A DNA stretch of 64,000 bases from Sphingopyxis sp. QXT-31 (GTDB taxonomy: Bacteria; Pseudomonadota; Alphaproteobacteria; Sphingomonadales; Sphingomonadaceae): NCBI RefSeq assembly GCF_001984035.1, contig NZ_CP019449.1, positions 1,736,001 to 1,800,000 on the forward strand. The letters are read 5' to 3'. Below the pieces are notes generated by a model. The model saw nothing but the letters and a program-made list of their open reading frames with translations. It ran no database searches and was not told where the DNA came from. The position numbers were made by a program, and so were the translations under genes. Position 1 is the stretch's first letter. The number at the start of each line of letters is the position of its first letter. Of the stretch, positions 16,438-25,790 are shown in pieces.

Positions 16438-18072
16438 ATGAAAAAGCGCTGGATCGTTTCGGGCGTCATCGCCCTGCTGGGGGCGGGGGGCTATTGGACC
16501 TATGAGGCGAACAAGTTCCGCCTGCCCGGTCTGCTGCAGGACTGGCGCGACCCGGTGCAGCCGAACCGGCCGGTGGCTTGGGCTGCCGGTCCCGCCGCGA
16601 CGCCGACGGGCGAGCGGCGGCCGAATATCATCCTGATCGTCGCCGATGACCTTGGCATCAACGACATCAGCCTGAACGGCGGCGGGGTCGCGGGCGGGAT
16701 CGTCAAGACGCCGAACATCGACGCGCTCGCGCGGCAGGGCATGAACTTCACCACCGCCTATGCCGCCAACGCGACCTGCTCGCCGTCGCGCGCGGCGATG
16801 ATGACGGGGCGCTATGCGACGCGTTTCGGCTTCGAATATACCGCGGTGCCGGTGCAGTTCTCGGAGAATATGGCGCATGGCGACGGCGTCGGGCCGCTGA
16901 AGGCGGTCTTTCACAAGGAGCTGATCACCCCCGACATCCCCGACTATCCCGACATGGGCGTGCCCGCGAGCGAAGTGACCATCGCCGAAGCGGTGAAAGC
17001 CGCGGGCTACCATACGCTGCACATCGGCAAATGGCATCTCGGTGAAGCGCCGAAGCTGCAACCGCACGCGCAGGGCTTCGACGAGAGCCTGGCGGTGCTG
17101 GGCGGCGCGGCGATGTTCCTGCCCGAGGACGACCCGGATACCGTGAACGCCAAGCTGCCGTGGGACCCGATCGACCGCTTCCTGTGGGCCAATTTGCGCC
17201 ATGCGGTGACCTTCAACGGCGGCGAACGTTTCCATCCCAAGGGGCATATGACCGACTATTTCGCCGATCAGGCGATCGCGGCGATCGAGGCGAACAAGAA
17301 CCGGCCCTTCTTCCTATACCTCGCCTTCAACGCGCCGCACACGCCGCTGCAGGCGACCAAGGAGGATTATGCGAAGCTGCCCCAGATCAAGGATCACAAG
17401 ACGCGCGTCTATGGCGCGATGATCGCGCAGCTCGACCGGCGGATCGGCGACATCATGGCGAAGCTTAAGGCCGCGGGGATCGACGATAATACGCTGGTCA
17501 TCTTCACCAGCGACAATGGCGGCGCCTGGTACACGGGCATCGCCGACCACAACAAGCCGTACCGCGGGTGGAAGGCGACCTTCTTCGAGGGCGGCATCCG
17601 CACCCCCTTCTTCATGCGCTGGCCGGCGAAGATCGCGCCCGGATCGGCGCGCGCCGACATGACCGGGCATATCGACATCTTCTCGACCATCGCGGCGGCG
17701 GCGGGTGCGGCGCTGCCGACGGGGCGAACGGTCGACAGCGAGGATATCTTGGCGGGGCCTGCGAAGCGCGCAGCCCTGTTCTGGCGCTCCGGCGATTATC
17801 GCGCGGTGCGCGCGGGCGACTGGAAGCTGCAAGTTACCAAAAGGCCCGAAAAGGCCCGGCTCTACAATCTCGCGGCCGACCCGACCGAGCAATATGATCT
17901 CGCCGCCGCCGAGCCTGCGCGCGTTGCGGCGATGATGGCGATGCTCGATGCGCAGAACAAGGGCATGGCGAAACCGATCTGGCCGGGGCTGATCGAGGCG
18001 CCGGTGCGCATCGACGTGCCGACGAACGCACCGTGGCAGGACGGGCAGGAGTATATCTACTGGACGAATTGA
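16438..18072 (+). CDS. Membrane-anchored sulfatase (type I, Cys-type)
   Basis: 544 residues from ATG 16438 (MKKRWIV), giving an uncleaved N-terminal anchor (VSGVIALLGAGGYWTYEA). The sulfatase domain starts at RPNIILIVADDLGINDIS and carries the formylglycine motif CSPSR with Cys114, HIGKWHLGE, and FTSDNGGAWY. The long insert with MFLPEDD and the general order resemble GalNAc-6-sulfatase/arylsulfatase A-type enzymes. It probably acts in the periplasm on a sulfate ester. It starts 25 bp after the tetR operator dyad, and a 28-bp inverted repeat lies between it and the convergent HxlR gene. Confidence 0.88.
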   Translation: MKKRWIVSGVIALLGAGGYWTYEANKFRLPGLLQDWRDPVQPNRPVAWAAGPAATPTGERRPNIILIVADDLGINDISLNGGGVAGGIVKTPNIDALARQGMNFTTAYAANATCSPSRAAMMTGRYATRFGFEYTAVPVQFSENMAHGDGVGPLKAVFHKELITPDIPDYPDMGVPASEVTIAEAVKAAGYHTLHIGKWHLGEAPKLQPHAQGFDESLAVLGGAAMFLPEDDPDTVNAKLPWDPIDRFLWANLRHAVTFNGGERFHPKGHMTDYFADQAIAAIEANKNRPFFLYLAFNAPHTPLQATKEDYAKLPQIKDHKTRVYGAMIAQLDRRIGDIMAKLKAAGIDDNTLVIFTSDNGGAWYTGIADHNKPYRGWKATFFEGGIRTPFFMRWPAKIAPGSARADMTGHIDIFSTIAAAAGAALPTGRTVDSEDILAGPAKRAALFWRSGDYRAVRAGDWKLQVTKRPEKARLYNLAADPTEQYDLAAAEPARVAAMMAMLDAQNKGMAKPIWPGLIEAPVRIDVPTNAPWQDGQEYIYWTN

Positions 18073-18083
18073 GGTCTTATGAT

Positions 18084-18161
18084 CGTCATCCCGGCGAAGG
18101 CCGGGATCTCGACCGTGCATCGAGACGCCACGGCGAGATCCCGGCCTTCGCCGGGATGACG
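18084..18161. repeat. Perfect 28-bp inverted repeat (CGTCATCCCGG family)
   Basis: Arms at 18084-18111 and 18134-18161 are exact reverse complements separated by 22 nt, and each arm is itself a hairpin (CCCGGCGAAGGCCGGG). This CGTCATCCCGGCGAAGGCCGGG type is a familiar dispersed intergenic element in sphingomonads. It fills the gap between the convergent sulfatase and HxlR genes and could serve as a two-way terminator. Confidence 0.8.
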
Positions 18162-18166
18162 GGGCT

Positions 18167-19102
18167 TCAAATGCCCTCGCCCACCGTCTCGATCGTAAAC
18201 CCGCTGTTGGCCAGTTGCAGTTCGTCGCTGCAATGGCTGCACGCGGCGATCATGCGGAGGTCGTGGCCGCAGGGGCTGTGCGTCAGCAGCAGCGGCGGGC
18301 CGCGTTCGTCGGCGAACCAGCGGTCGCCCCATTGCAGCAATGCGAGCAGCACCGGGTAGAGATCGCGGCCCTTGGCGGTCAGGCGATATTCGACGCGGTC
18401 GGCGTGCGCCGAATAGGGGATGGTCTTCAAGATGCCCTGCCGCACCAGCCGTTCGAGCCGGCCGGTCAGGATGTTGGTCGCCATCAGCGTGTCGCGCTGA
18501 ATATCGTCGAAGCGGTTGATGCTCGTGAACATCGCGCGGACGACGAGCGTCGCCCAGCGGTCGCCGAACAGCTCGATCATCGTGTCGACCAGCGGGCGCC
18601 CGCCGGGGCGGCGCACGTCGCCGTTGAAGCGGCGGCGCTCGTAATGCGGGATCACCTGCGCGAGGCCGGGGCCTTCGCGCCAGGCGACGTCGCGCGGGTC
18701 GATTTCGGCATGGCAATGTGCGCACACCGGTACCGGCTCGGTCGCGTGGCCGCAGGTCGAGTGGTGCAGGCGGACCTGGAAATCGCGCTCGGCGGCCTCC
18801 CACTTATGCTGCCAGCGCAGCATCATCAGCGCGTTGGGGAACTGGTCGCGGCCCTTCTGGGTCAGCACATAATGGAAGCCGCGGCCGCCCGTCCTGGCCT
18901 TCTTGGCGAGGCAATCCTCGTCGACCAGCTTCTTGAGCCGGCCGTTGACCACCGAGCGCGCGAGACCCGTGCGGGCGACGAACTCGTCGAAGCTGTGCGT
19001 GCCGAGGAACGCCTGTTCCATGATCAGCAGCACCGGCACGTCGCCGACCACGTCGAGTGCGCGCCAGATTGAACAGGCCCTGATCGTGCGGTCGTGTTTC
19101 AA
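18167..19102 (-). CDS. Tandem HxlR-type winged-helix regulator with two Cys clusters
   Basis: 311 residues, twice the usual HxlR length of about 110-130. Two HxlR domains are visible: residues about 8-95 (CSIWRALDVVGDVPVLLIM, TGLARSVVNGRLKKLVDEDC) and about 150-245 (LFGDRWATLVVRAMF, TNILTGRLERLVRQGIL). Each is followed by a zinc-ribbon-like cluster, CGHATEPVPVCAHCH and CGHDLRMIAACSHC. A fused tandem could bind DNA as a monomer with two reading heads or as a pseudo-tetramer. It lies downstream of a TonB receptor in the same direction (116-bp gap) and next to the oxygenase/thiolase operon, its likely target. Confidence 0.82.
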   Translation of the reverse strand: MKHDRTIRACSIWRALDVVGDVPVLLIMEQAFLGTHSFDEFVARTGLARSVVNGRLKKLVDEDCLAKKARTGGRGFHYVLTQKGRDQFPNALMMLRWQHKWEAAERDFQVRLHHSTCGHATEPVPVCAHCHAEIDPRDVAWREGPGLAQVIPHYERRRFNGDVRRPGGRPLVDTMIELFGDRWATLVVRAMFTSINRFDDIQRDTLMATNILTGRLERLVRQGILKTIPYSAHADRVEYRLTAKGRDLYPVLLALLQWGDRWFADERGPPLLLTHSPCGHDLRMIAACSHCSDELQLANSGFTIETVGEGI

Positions 19103-19218
19103 AGGCGCGCCATTCCTTGCTTCACCCCGCCCCTAACGCGGCGGTCCGGCGACGACAAGGCGCATGGGTCGGGAGAGGGAGCGGTGCCCGCGCCCCCTCT
19201 TCCCTGGGGAGAGCCGCC

Positions 19219-21519
19219 TCAAAAGCGCCCCGTCAGCTGCACCGCGATGGTGCGCGGGCGATCGACGATGCCGTTATAGGCGTTGCCCGCGTTGCGCGTG
19301 ATCGTCGTCGCGAGCGGCATCGAGCTCGCGGTCTGCAGGATGCGCTGGTTGGTGAGGTTGCGGCCGATCAGCGCGATTTCCCATTTATTATCGATCTCGG
19401 CGAGCGCGAGGCGGGCGCCGAGCTTGGCATAGCTGTCCTGCCGCGTCCGCGGGTCGAGGTTCGCCGCGGCGATATAGGCCGAGGAGAAATCGACGTTGAA
19501 GTTGAACGCGACCTTCATGCCCGAGGTCACCGGGGTCGAATAATCGACGTTGAGATTGCCCGACCATTTGGGGGTCAGCGCGTTGCGCTTGCCGGTATAG
19601 TCGCAGAAACCGTTCGCGCCCGGTGTCTGGAGATAGAAGCACTGGCCGTCGGTGAAATTGGTGAATTCGAAGTCGAGATAGGCGATCGCGCCGCTGAGCG
19701 TGAGCCCCTCGGTCAGCGCGGCGCGGAAGTCGGCCTCGATCCCCTGCGTCTTTGCCGCGGCGGCGTTGCGGACGTTGAAGTTCAGCGTGCCGTCGAAGAT
19801 GTTGACCTGCAGGTCCTTGTATTTGGTGCGGTAGGCCGAGATGTTGAAGGCGAAGTCGCGGCCCTTGTATTTGAGCCCCGCCTCGAAATTGTCGGCGCTC
19901 TCGTCCTGGAACTCGAACGCGCCGGGCTTGGCGACGGTGGTCGACCCCGGCAGCGAGTTCGAGCGGATGTCGAAGCCGCCGGCCTTGGTTCCCTTGGCGT
20001 AGGAGGCGTAGACCATCAAATCGTCGGTCACGTCATACTGGGCGTTGACCATCGGGTTGAAGCTGTCCTCGCTGAGCTTGCCCGAAACGCTGTGCGCCTC
20101 GATATTGAGCGCGCGGAACACCGCGGCGACGACCGCCGCGGGGGCGGTGCTGAGCGGGCCCTGGACGATCGCGAGGGTGCGGCTGCCCTTCTTCTTCTCA
20201 TGGTTGAAGCGCGCGCCCGCGGTGATGCGGAAGCGGTCGCTGAGCGAGAGCTGGCCCTGTGCGAAGACCGAGATCAGGTCCGAGGTCTGGCTGTAGTCGC
20301 GGTCGTTGCGCGTGTCGCCGAGCGCGTTGAATGGCGGGCCCAGCGCGAGGAAGGTCGGGTTGAACAGGGTGAAGTCCTGCACGTCGAGCTTGGCATTCTG
20401 GTAATAGACGCCGCCGATATAGTCGAAGGTCTCGCCGCCCGGCGAGGCGAAGCGCAGTTCCTGGCTGAACTGGCGGTAATCCTCGCGTAAATTGGTGCCG
20501 TCGAGGAAGCTGATGCCCGAGAAATCGACGTCGACGATCTCGCGCGTCTTGTAGTCGAGCAGCGACGAGATCGAGGTCAAAGTATGGTCGCCGAGTTCGA
20601 GGTCGGCGTTCAAGGTCGCGCCGAACACCTTGTTGCGGCTTTGATAGCCGTTGTCGGCGCGGACGTAATCGGGGGTCGTATCCACGAAGAACGGCCCCTG
20701 GAAGACCGTGTTGTAATTGCCGACCGCGCCGAACACGTCGCGCGGCTGGCCCTTCGCCTCGAAGTCGGCATATTCGAGCTTCAATTCGACTGCGAGCGGC
20801 CCGCCCCGGTCGAACTCGACCTTGCCGCGGACATATTTCTCGTCGACATTGGGCTCGTTGCGGTCGAGCTTGGTGTTGTAGAAATAGCCGTCCATCGAGC
20901 GGTAATAGCCGACGACGCGCGCCTCGACACCGTCGCTCAAGGGCCCCGACAGCACGCCGTTGAGCTGGAATTCCTTATGGTTGAATTCGTAGAGGCCCGA
21001 GACCGAGCCTTCGAATTCATCCGTCGGGCTGCGCGTGGTGATGTTGACCGCGCCGGCGATGGCATTCTTGCCGAACAGGGTGGGCTGCGGTCCGCGCAGC
21101 ACCTCGACGCGTTCCATGTCGATCAGCGGCAGGCGCGAGAGCTGGTCGCGGCCGTAATAGACACCGTCGACGAACATCGCGACCGACTGTTCGAACCCCT
21201 TGTTGTCGCCCGAGGCGATGCCGCGGATCGCGATGCGGTTGGCGATCGCGGTCTGGGTGATCTTGAGGTTCGGGACCGCCGACGAAATCTGTTCGAGGTT
21301 GGTTTGGCCGTAATTTTCGATCTGCTTGCCGCTGACCGCCGAGATCGAGATCGGCACGTCGGACAGGCCCTCGGCGCGCTTCTGCGCGGTGACGATGATT
21401 TCCTCGAGCCCGCCATTGTCCTCCGTCGCTTCGGAAGCGGGCGCGCTGTCCTGCGCAAAGGCGATTGCAGGGCTGGCGAGCGCCGATGCAGCGAGCAGCG
21501 CGACGAAATGCTTCTTCAT
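19219..21519 (-). CDS. TonB-dependent receptor
   Basis: 766 residues from ATG 21519 (SD GGGAGG). Signal peptide to AFAQ (about 22), box LEEIIVTAQKRAEGLSDVP, plug with VEVLRGPQPTLFGKNAIAGAVN, and a barrel ending in VQLTGRF. This plug type is common in sphingomonad receptors placed beside catabolic genes for hydrophobic or aromatic compounds. It is divergent from the nitronate monooxygenase/oxygenase/thiolase operon across 115 bp, so it probably imports that pathway's substrate or a related one. A tandem HxlR gene follows. Confidence 0.92.
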   Translation of the reverse strand: MKKHFVALLAASALASPAIAFAQDSAPASEATEDNGGLEEIIVTAQKRAEGLSDVPISISAVSGKQIENYGQTNLEQISSAVPNLKITQTAIANRIAIRGIASGDNKGFEQSVAMFVDGVYYGRDQLSRLPLIDMERVEVLRGPQPTLFGKNAIAGAVNITTRSPTDEFEGSVSGLYEFNHKEFQLNGVLSGPLSDGVEARVVGYYRSMDGYFYNTKLDRNEPNVDEKYVRGKVEFDRGGPLAVELKLEYADFEAKGQPRDVFGAVGNYNTVFQGPFFVDTTPDYVRADNGYQSRNKVFGATLNADLELGDHTLTSISSLLDYKTREIVDVDFSGISFLDGTNLREDYRQFSQELRFASPGGETFDYIGGVYYQNAKLDVQDFTLFNPTFLALGPPFNALGDTRNDRDYSQTSDLISVFAQGQLSLSDRFRITAGARFNHEKKKGSRTLAIVQGPLSTAPAAVVAAVFRALNIEAHSVSGKLSEDSFNPMVNAQYDVTDDLMVYASYAKGTKAGGFDIRSNSLPGSTTVAKPGAFEFQDESADNFEAGLKYKGRDFAFNISAYRTKYKDLQVNIFDGTLNFNVRNAAAAKTQGIEADFRAALTEGLTLSGAIAYLDFEFTNFTDGQCFYLQTPGANGFCDYTGKRNALTPKWSGNLNVDYSTPVTSGMKVAFNFNVDFSSAYIAAANLDPRTRQDSYAKLGARLALAEIDNKWEIALIGRNLTNQRILQTASSMPLATTITRNAGNAYNGIVDRPRTIAVQLTGRF

Positions 21520-21634
21520 GATAGTCTCCCTCCCACCATCGTCGGTTCGACCCCCGCGATGTTTTTCTGGCCTTGCGACTCTTACCGTCTTTAAGTATCG
21601 TTATGCAAGTCAGATAATGTGAAGAGGATCGAGA

Positions 21635-22603
21635 GTGCCGAAAAGCGGCCTGCCACCAGCGTTGACGCGCAATTTGCGCCTGCCCGCGATCGCCGCGCCG
21701 ATGTTCCTCGTCTCGGGCCCCGAGATGGTGATTGCAGCATCCCGTTCAGGCGTGATCGGCAGCTTCCCGGCGCCCAATGCGCGCACCTCGGCGGACCTCG
21801 AGGATTGGGTGGGCCGGATCGACGCGGCGCTGTCGAACGATCCCGATGCGGCGGCGTGGGCGGTCAACCTCGTGGTGCATCCGTCGAACAGCCGCCTGCC
21901 CGAAGACCTCGCCTGCGTCGTGCGCCACAAGGTGCCGCTGGTGATCACCGCGCTCGGCAGCCCGGCGCGGGTGGTCGAGGAAATCCACAGCTATGGCGGA
22001 CTCGTCTTCGCCGACGTCAATTCGGTGGGGTTTGCGCGCAAGGCCGCCGCCGCCGGAGTCGACGGGCTCATACTCGTCGCCGCGGGCGCGGGCGGGCACA
22101 CCGGCGCCACCGCGGGTTTCGCCTTCGTCGAGGAGGTGCGGCAGTTCTGGGACGGGCCGCTGGTGCTCGGCGGCGCGATCTCGACCGGGCACGCGGTGCG
22201 CGCGGCGGAGATATTGGGCGCCGACCTCGCCTATCTCGGCACCTCGCTGATCGCCTGCGCCGAGAGCATGGCGGTGCCCGGCTATAAAGACATGGTCGTC
22301 GCCGCGGGCGCCGAGGATATCGTGCCGTCGAAGGGGATTACCGGGGTGACCGCCAACTGGCTGAAATCGAGCCTGATCGCCGCGGGCTACGACCCCGCGA
22401 ACATGCCCGAGGACAAGCGCCCGAACTTCTCCGACGCGCAGGACGATGCCAAGGCGTGGAAGAATGTCTGGTCCGCCGGGCAAGGTGTCGGCGCGGTGCG
22501 CGGCGTCGAACCCATCGCGACCATCGTCGATCGCCTCGTTTCCGAATATGATGCCGCCGCCGCAAGGCCGCGCTTTGCTGCCGCCGAAGGAGTCCCCGCA
22601 TGA
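21635..22603 (+). CDS. Nitronate monooxygenase-family flavoprotein (NMO/2-nitropropane dioxygenase-like)
   Basis: 322 residues from GTG 21635, with AAGAGGA upstream. A TIM-barrel flavoprotein: LPAIAAPMFLVSGPEMV at the start, VNLVVHPSN, the GAGAGGHTGATAG phosphate-binding segment, and LGGAISTGHAVRAAEILGADLAYLGTSL. Family members oxidise nitronates, but many act as FMN-dependent dehydrogenases or reductases of unknown substrate. First gene of an operon whose next stop/start pair overlaps (ATGA at 22600). In this context a role on an alpha,beta-unsaturated intermediate is possible but not shown. Confidence 0.85.
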   Translation: MPKSGLPPALTRNLRLPAIAAPMFLVSGPEMVIAASRSGVIGSFPAPNARTSADLEDWVGRIDAALSNDPDAAAWAVNLVVHPSNSRLPEDLACVVRHKVPLVITALGSPARVVEEIHSYGGLVFADVNSVGFARKAAAAGVDGLILVAAGAGGHTGATAGFAFVEEVRQFWDGPLVLGGAISTGHAVRAAEILGADLAYLGTSLIACAESMAVPGYKDMVVAAGAEDIVPSKGITGVTANWLKSSLIAAGYDPANMPEDKRPNFSDAQDDAKAWKNVWSAGQGVGAVRGVEPIATIVDRLVSEYDAAAARPRFAAAEGVPA

Positions 22604-24096
22604 CCGCCGAGCTCGTCGATACGATCCAGACCACGATCCAGCCGAACGACCACCCCTATATGAAGGACGCGTGGCGCCCGACCTATAATGAGTGGAACGC
22701 GATCTTCGCCAATGGCGATGTCGAGGTGATCGGGACGATCCCGACCGATATCGACGGCGTCTATGTGCGCACCGGCGAGAACCAGATCCACGAGCCGATC
22801 GGGCGTTATCATCCCTTCGACGGCGACGGGTTCATCCATGCGATCTCGTTCAAGGATGGCCGCGCGAGCTATCGCAGCCGCTTTGTACGCACCAAGGGGT
22901 TCGAGGCCGAGAAGGAAGCCGGGCGCTCGCTGTGGGCGGGGCTGATGGAGCCGCCGCACAAGTCGACGCGCCACGGCTGGGGGGCGCAGGAATGGCTGAA
23001 GGATTCCTCCTCGACCGACGTCGCGATCCACGCGGGCAAGATCATCTCGACCTTCTATCAATGTGGCGAGGCCTATCGGCTCAACCCCTTCACGCTCGAA
23101 CAGTTCGGCACCGAAAGCTGGGTGCCGCTCGACGGCATTTCGGCGCATTGCAAGGTCGACCTCGCGACCGGCGAGCTGATGTTCTTCAACTATTCGAAGC
23201 ACGCGCCTTTCATGCATTATGGCGTCGTCGGAGCGGACAACAAGCTCAAGCATTATATCCCCGTCCCGCTCACCGGGCCGCGGCTGCCGCACGACATGGC
23301 CTTCACGAAGAATTACACGATCCTCAACGACATGCCGCTCTACTGGAATGCGGAATTGCTCGAGCGGAACCTGCACGTCGTGCAGTTCCACCCCGACGAA
23401 AAGACGCGCTTTGCGATCATTCCGCGCCACGGCCAGCCCGAAGACATTCGCTGGTTCGAGGCGGAGCCGACCTACACGCTTCACTGGCTCAACGCGTGGG
23501 AGGAAGGCGACGAGATCATCCTCGACGGCTATTATCAGGAAGAGCCGATGCCGAAATCCTATCCGAACGCGCCCGAGGGGCTCGAGCGGATGATGGCCTA
23601 TCTCGACCAGGGGTTGCTCAAGCCGCGGCTCCACCGCTGGCGCTTCAATTTGAAGACCGGCGAGACGGTCGAGGAGCGGCTCGATGACCGCGATCTCGAG
23701 TTCGGGATGTTCAACCACCGCTATGCGGGCAAGCCGTACCGCTACGCCTATAGCGCGATTCCCGAGCCCGGCTGGTTCCTGTTCCGCGGGCTGGTGAAGC
23801 ACGACCTGGATGCGCGGACGAGCGAAAGCTACGAGTTCGGCCCCGGCCGCTTCGGCAGCGAGGCGCCCTTCGCGCCGCGGATCGATGCGAAGGACGAGGA
23901 TGACGGCTATCTCGTCTCCTTCATCGCCGACCTCGAAACCGATACGTCCGAATGCGTGCTGATCGACGCCAAGAATATCGCGGCGGGGCCGGTGTGCCGG
24001 ATCATCCTGCCCGAACGCATCTGCTCGGGCACGCACACGGTGTGGGCTAGCGGCGACGATATCGGCATGGGCGAAAACAGCGTGCTGGCCGCCTGA
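22600..24096 (+). CDS. Carotenoid-cleavage-type (RPE65/lignostilbene) non-heme iron oxygenase
   Basis: 498 residues, overlapping the previous stop by 4 nt. All four iron-binding histidines of the family can be placed: His183 (ISAHCKVD), His231 (RLPHDMAF), His295 (TLHWLNAW) and His479 (CSGTHTVW). Other family landmarks include the early IDGVYVRTGENQ and HPFDGDGFIH. These seven-bladed propeller enzymes use Fe(II) and O2 to cleave an alkene bond in carotenoids, stilbenes or phenylpropenes, yielding carbonyl products. The operon continues with a CoA ligase and two thiolases, so a cleavage product may be activated to CoA and shortened. No signal peptide, so cytoplasmic. Confidence 0.9.
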   Translation: MTAELVDTIQTTIQPNDHPYMKDAWRPTYNEWNAIFANGDVEVIGTIPTDIDGVYVRTGENQIHEPIGRYHPFDGDGFIHAISFKDGRASYRSRFVRTKGFEAEKEAGRSLWAGLMEPPHKSTRHGWGAQEWLKDSSSTDVAIHAGKIISTFYQCGEAYRLNPFTLEQFGTESWVPLDGISAHCKVDLATGELMFFNYSKHAPFMHYGVVGADNKLKHYIPVPLTGPRLPHDMAFTKNYTILNDMPLYWNAELLERNLHVVQFHPDEKTRFAIIPRHGQPEDIRWFEAEPTYTLHWLNAWEEGDEIILDGYYQEEPMPKSYPNAPEGLERMMAYLDQGLLKPRLHRWRFNLKTGETVEERLDDRDLEFGMFNHRYAGKPYRYAYSAIPEPGWFLFRGLVKHDLDARTSESYEFGPGRFGSEAPFAPRIDAKDEDDGYLVSFIADLETDTSECVLIDAKNIAAGPVCRIILPERICSGTHTVWASGDDIGMGENSVLAA

Positions 24097-24097
24097 C

Positions 24098-25789
24098 ATG
24101 ATCGTCGCGGGAGAGGATAAACGGCGGCGACATCGGGAGAGTGGCTGGTGGGGCGACGAGACCTTCGCCGACCTGTTCGCGGCTAATGCGGCAGCGCATC
24201 CCGAACGGCTCGCGCTGGTCGATGCGCCGAACCGCGACGACTTCGCGTTCGGCGAGCCGCAGCGGCTGAGCTATGCCGAACTCGCGGCGGAGATCGACCG
24301 GCTTGCGGGCGCGCTCGTCGAGGCGGGGATCGGCAAGGACGATGTGCTGCTCGTCCAGCTTCCCAACATCAGCGAGTTCGTGGCACTCTATTTCGCGGCG
24401 GCGAAGATCGGCGCGATCGTGAGCCCGGCGGCGGTGCAATATCGTAGCCATGAGCTGAAAGGCATGATCGGGGTGGTCGCGCCCAAGGCCTTCGTCTGTG
24501 CGACGACGGTGAAAGGATGCGACCATGTCGGGTTGGCGGCGCCGCTGCTCGATGGCATCGCGCTGATGACCTTCGGCCCCGGTGCCCCCGCAGGCGCACT
24601 CGACCTCTCGACCGCCACCGGCGATGCCGACGCGCTGGCCGCGCATGTCGCGGCAAACCCGGTCGATGCCGACGATATCTTCACGATCTGCTGGACCTCG
24701 GGCACCACCGGCGTGCCGAAAGGCGTGCCGCGCAGCCACAATCACTGGATCGCGGTTGCTGCTGCGGGTTATGAGGCGATGAAGGTCGGGCCGGGCGATG
24801 TGCTGCTCAACCCCTTCCCGCTCATCAATATGGCGAGCATCGGCGGGATCACCATGTGCTGGCTGACGAGCGCGGGGACGATGGTGCTGCACCACCCCTT
24901 CGATCCCGGCATCTACCTCAAGCAGATCGCGACCGAGCGGCCGAGCCTGACGATCGCGCCGCCCGCGGTGCTCAACATGCTGCTCCAGAATGAGGCATTG
25001 CTCGCCTCGGTCGATCTCTCCAGCCTGCGCGTCATCGCCTCGGGCTCGGCGCCGCTCGCGCCCGCGATGGTGCGCGGTTTCCAGGAAAAGCTCGGCATCA
25101 TCATCGTCAACGTCTTCGGGTCGAACGAGGGGATGAGCTTCATCACCGGCGAAGGCGACATGCCCGACCCCGACAAGCGCGCGAGCCTGTTTCCGCGGCG
25201 CGGCACCTATCGGCGCCCCTATGGCGAAGGCCGCGCGCCCAATATCGAGAGCCGGCTCGTTCCGCCCGGCGGCGGCGATCCGATCGAGGCCGATGGCGTG
25301 TCGGGCGAACTCCAGATCCGCGGCCCGACCCTGTTCGAAGGCTATCACAGCGCCCCGGAGCGCACCGCCGAGGCCTTCACCGAAGACGGCTGGTTCCGCA
25401 CCGGCGACCTGTTCGAGATCGCCGAGGGCGGCGACTTCTACCGCTTCGTCGGGCGCTGCAAGGACCTGATCATCCGCGGCGGGGTGAACATCTCGCCCGA
25501 GGAAATCGACCAGCTGCTCGGCGGCCACCCGCTGCTCGCCGAGGCATGCGTCTTCTCGCTCCCCGACCCGACGATGGGCGAGCGCATCGGCCTCGCCTAT
25601 GTGCCCCGCGGCGCCGACGATGTCGGGATCGGCGAGGTCGCCGACTATCTGCGCGGCCATGATCTCGCAGTGTTCAAACTGCCCGAACGGCTGTTCCGCT
25701 TCGACGCGCTGCCGCGCAACGTGACCAACAAGGTAATGCGCAGCGAAGTCCGCGACATGGCGCTCGCCACTCTCGAAAAGGAAGCCTGA
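24098..25789 (+). CDS. AMP-dependent acyl-CoA ligase (ANL superfamily)
   Basis: 563 residues, starting one base after the oxygenase stop. Motifs in order: the P-loop-like TSGTTGVPKGVP, the adenine motif region NVFGSNEGMSF, the GWFRTGDLFE hinge Asp, KDLIIRGGVNISPEEID, and near the end NVTNKVMRSE with the C-terminal lysine. It activates a carboxylic acid with ATP and CoA. The pocket cannot be assigned by eye: aryl, cinnamate-like and terpenoid acids are all possible. It lies between an alkene-cleaving oxygenase and two thiolases, as expected for a side-chain shortening pathway. Confidence 0.9.
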   Translation: MIVAGEDKRRRHRESGWWGDETFADLFAANAAAHPERLALVDAPNRDDFAFGEPQRLSYAELAAEIDRLAGALVEAGIGKDDVLLVQLPNISEFVALYFAAAKIGAIVSPAAVQYRSHELKGMIGVVAPKAFVCATTVKGCDHVGLAAPLLDGIALMTFGPGAPAGALDLSTATGDADALAAHVAANPVDADDIFTICWTSGTTGVPKGVPRSHNHWIAVAAAGYEAMKVGPGDVLLNPFPLINMASIGGITMCWLTSAGTMVLHHPFDPGIYLKQIATERPSLTIAPPAVLNMLLQNEALLASVDLSSLRVIASGSAPLAPAMVRGFQEKLGIIIVNVFGSNEGMSFITGEGDMPDPDKRASLFPRRGTYRRPYGEGRAPNIESRLVPPGGGDPIEADGVSGELQIRGPTLFEGYHSAPERTAEAFTEDGWFRTGDLFEIAEGGDFYRFVGRCKDLIIRGGVNISPEEIDQLLGGHPLLAEACVFSLPDPTMGERIGLAYVPRGADDVGIGEVADYLRGHDLAVFKLPERLFRFDALPRNVTNKVMRSEVRDMALATLEKEA

Positions 25790-25790
25790 C

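Noticed and set aside
21520-21634. HxlR operator in the receptor/monooxygenase divergent gap
   Set aside because: CTTTAAG and flanking ACT/AGT bases hint at dyad symmetry, but arms do not match well enough to call a site.
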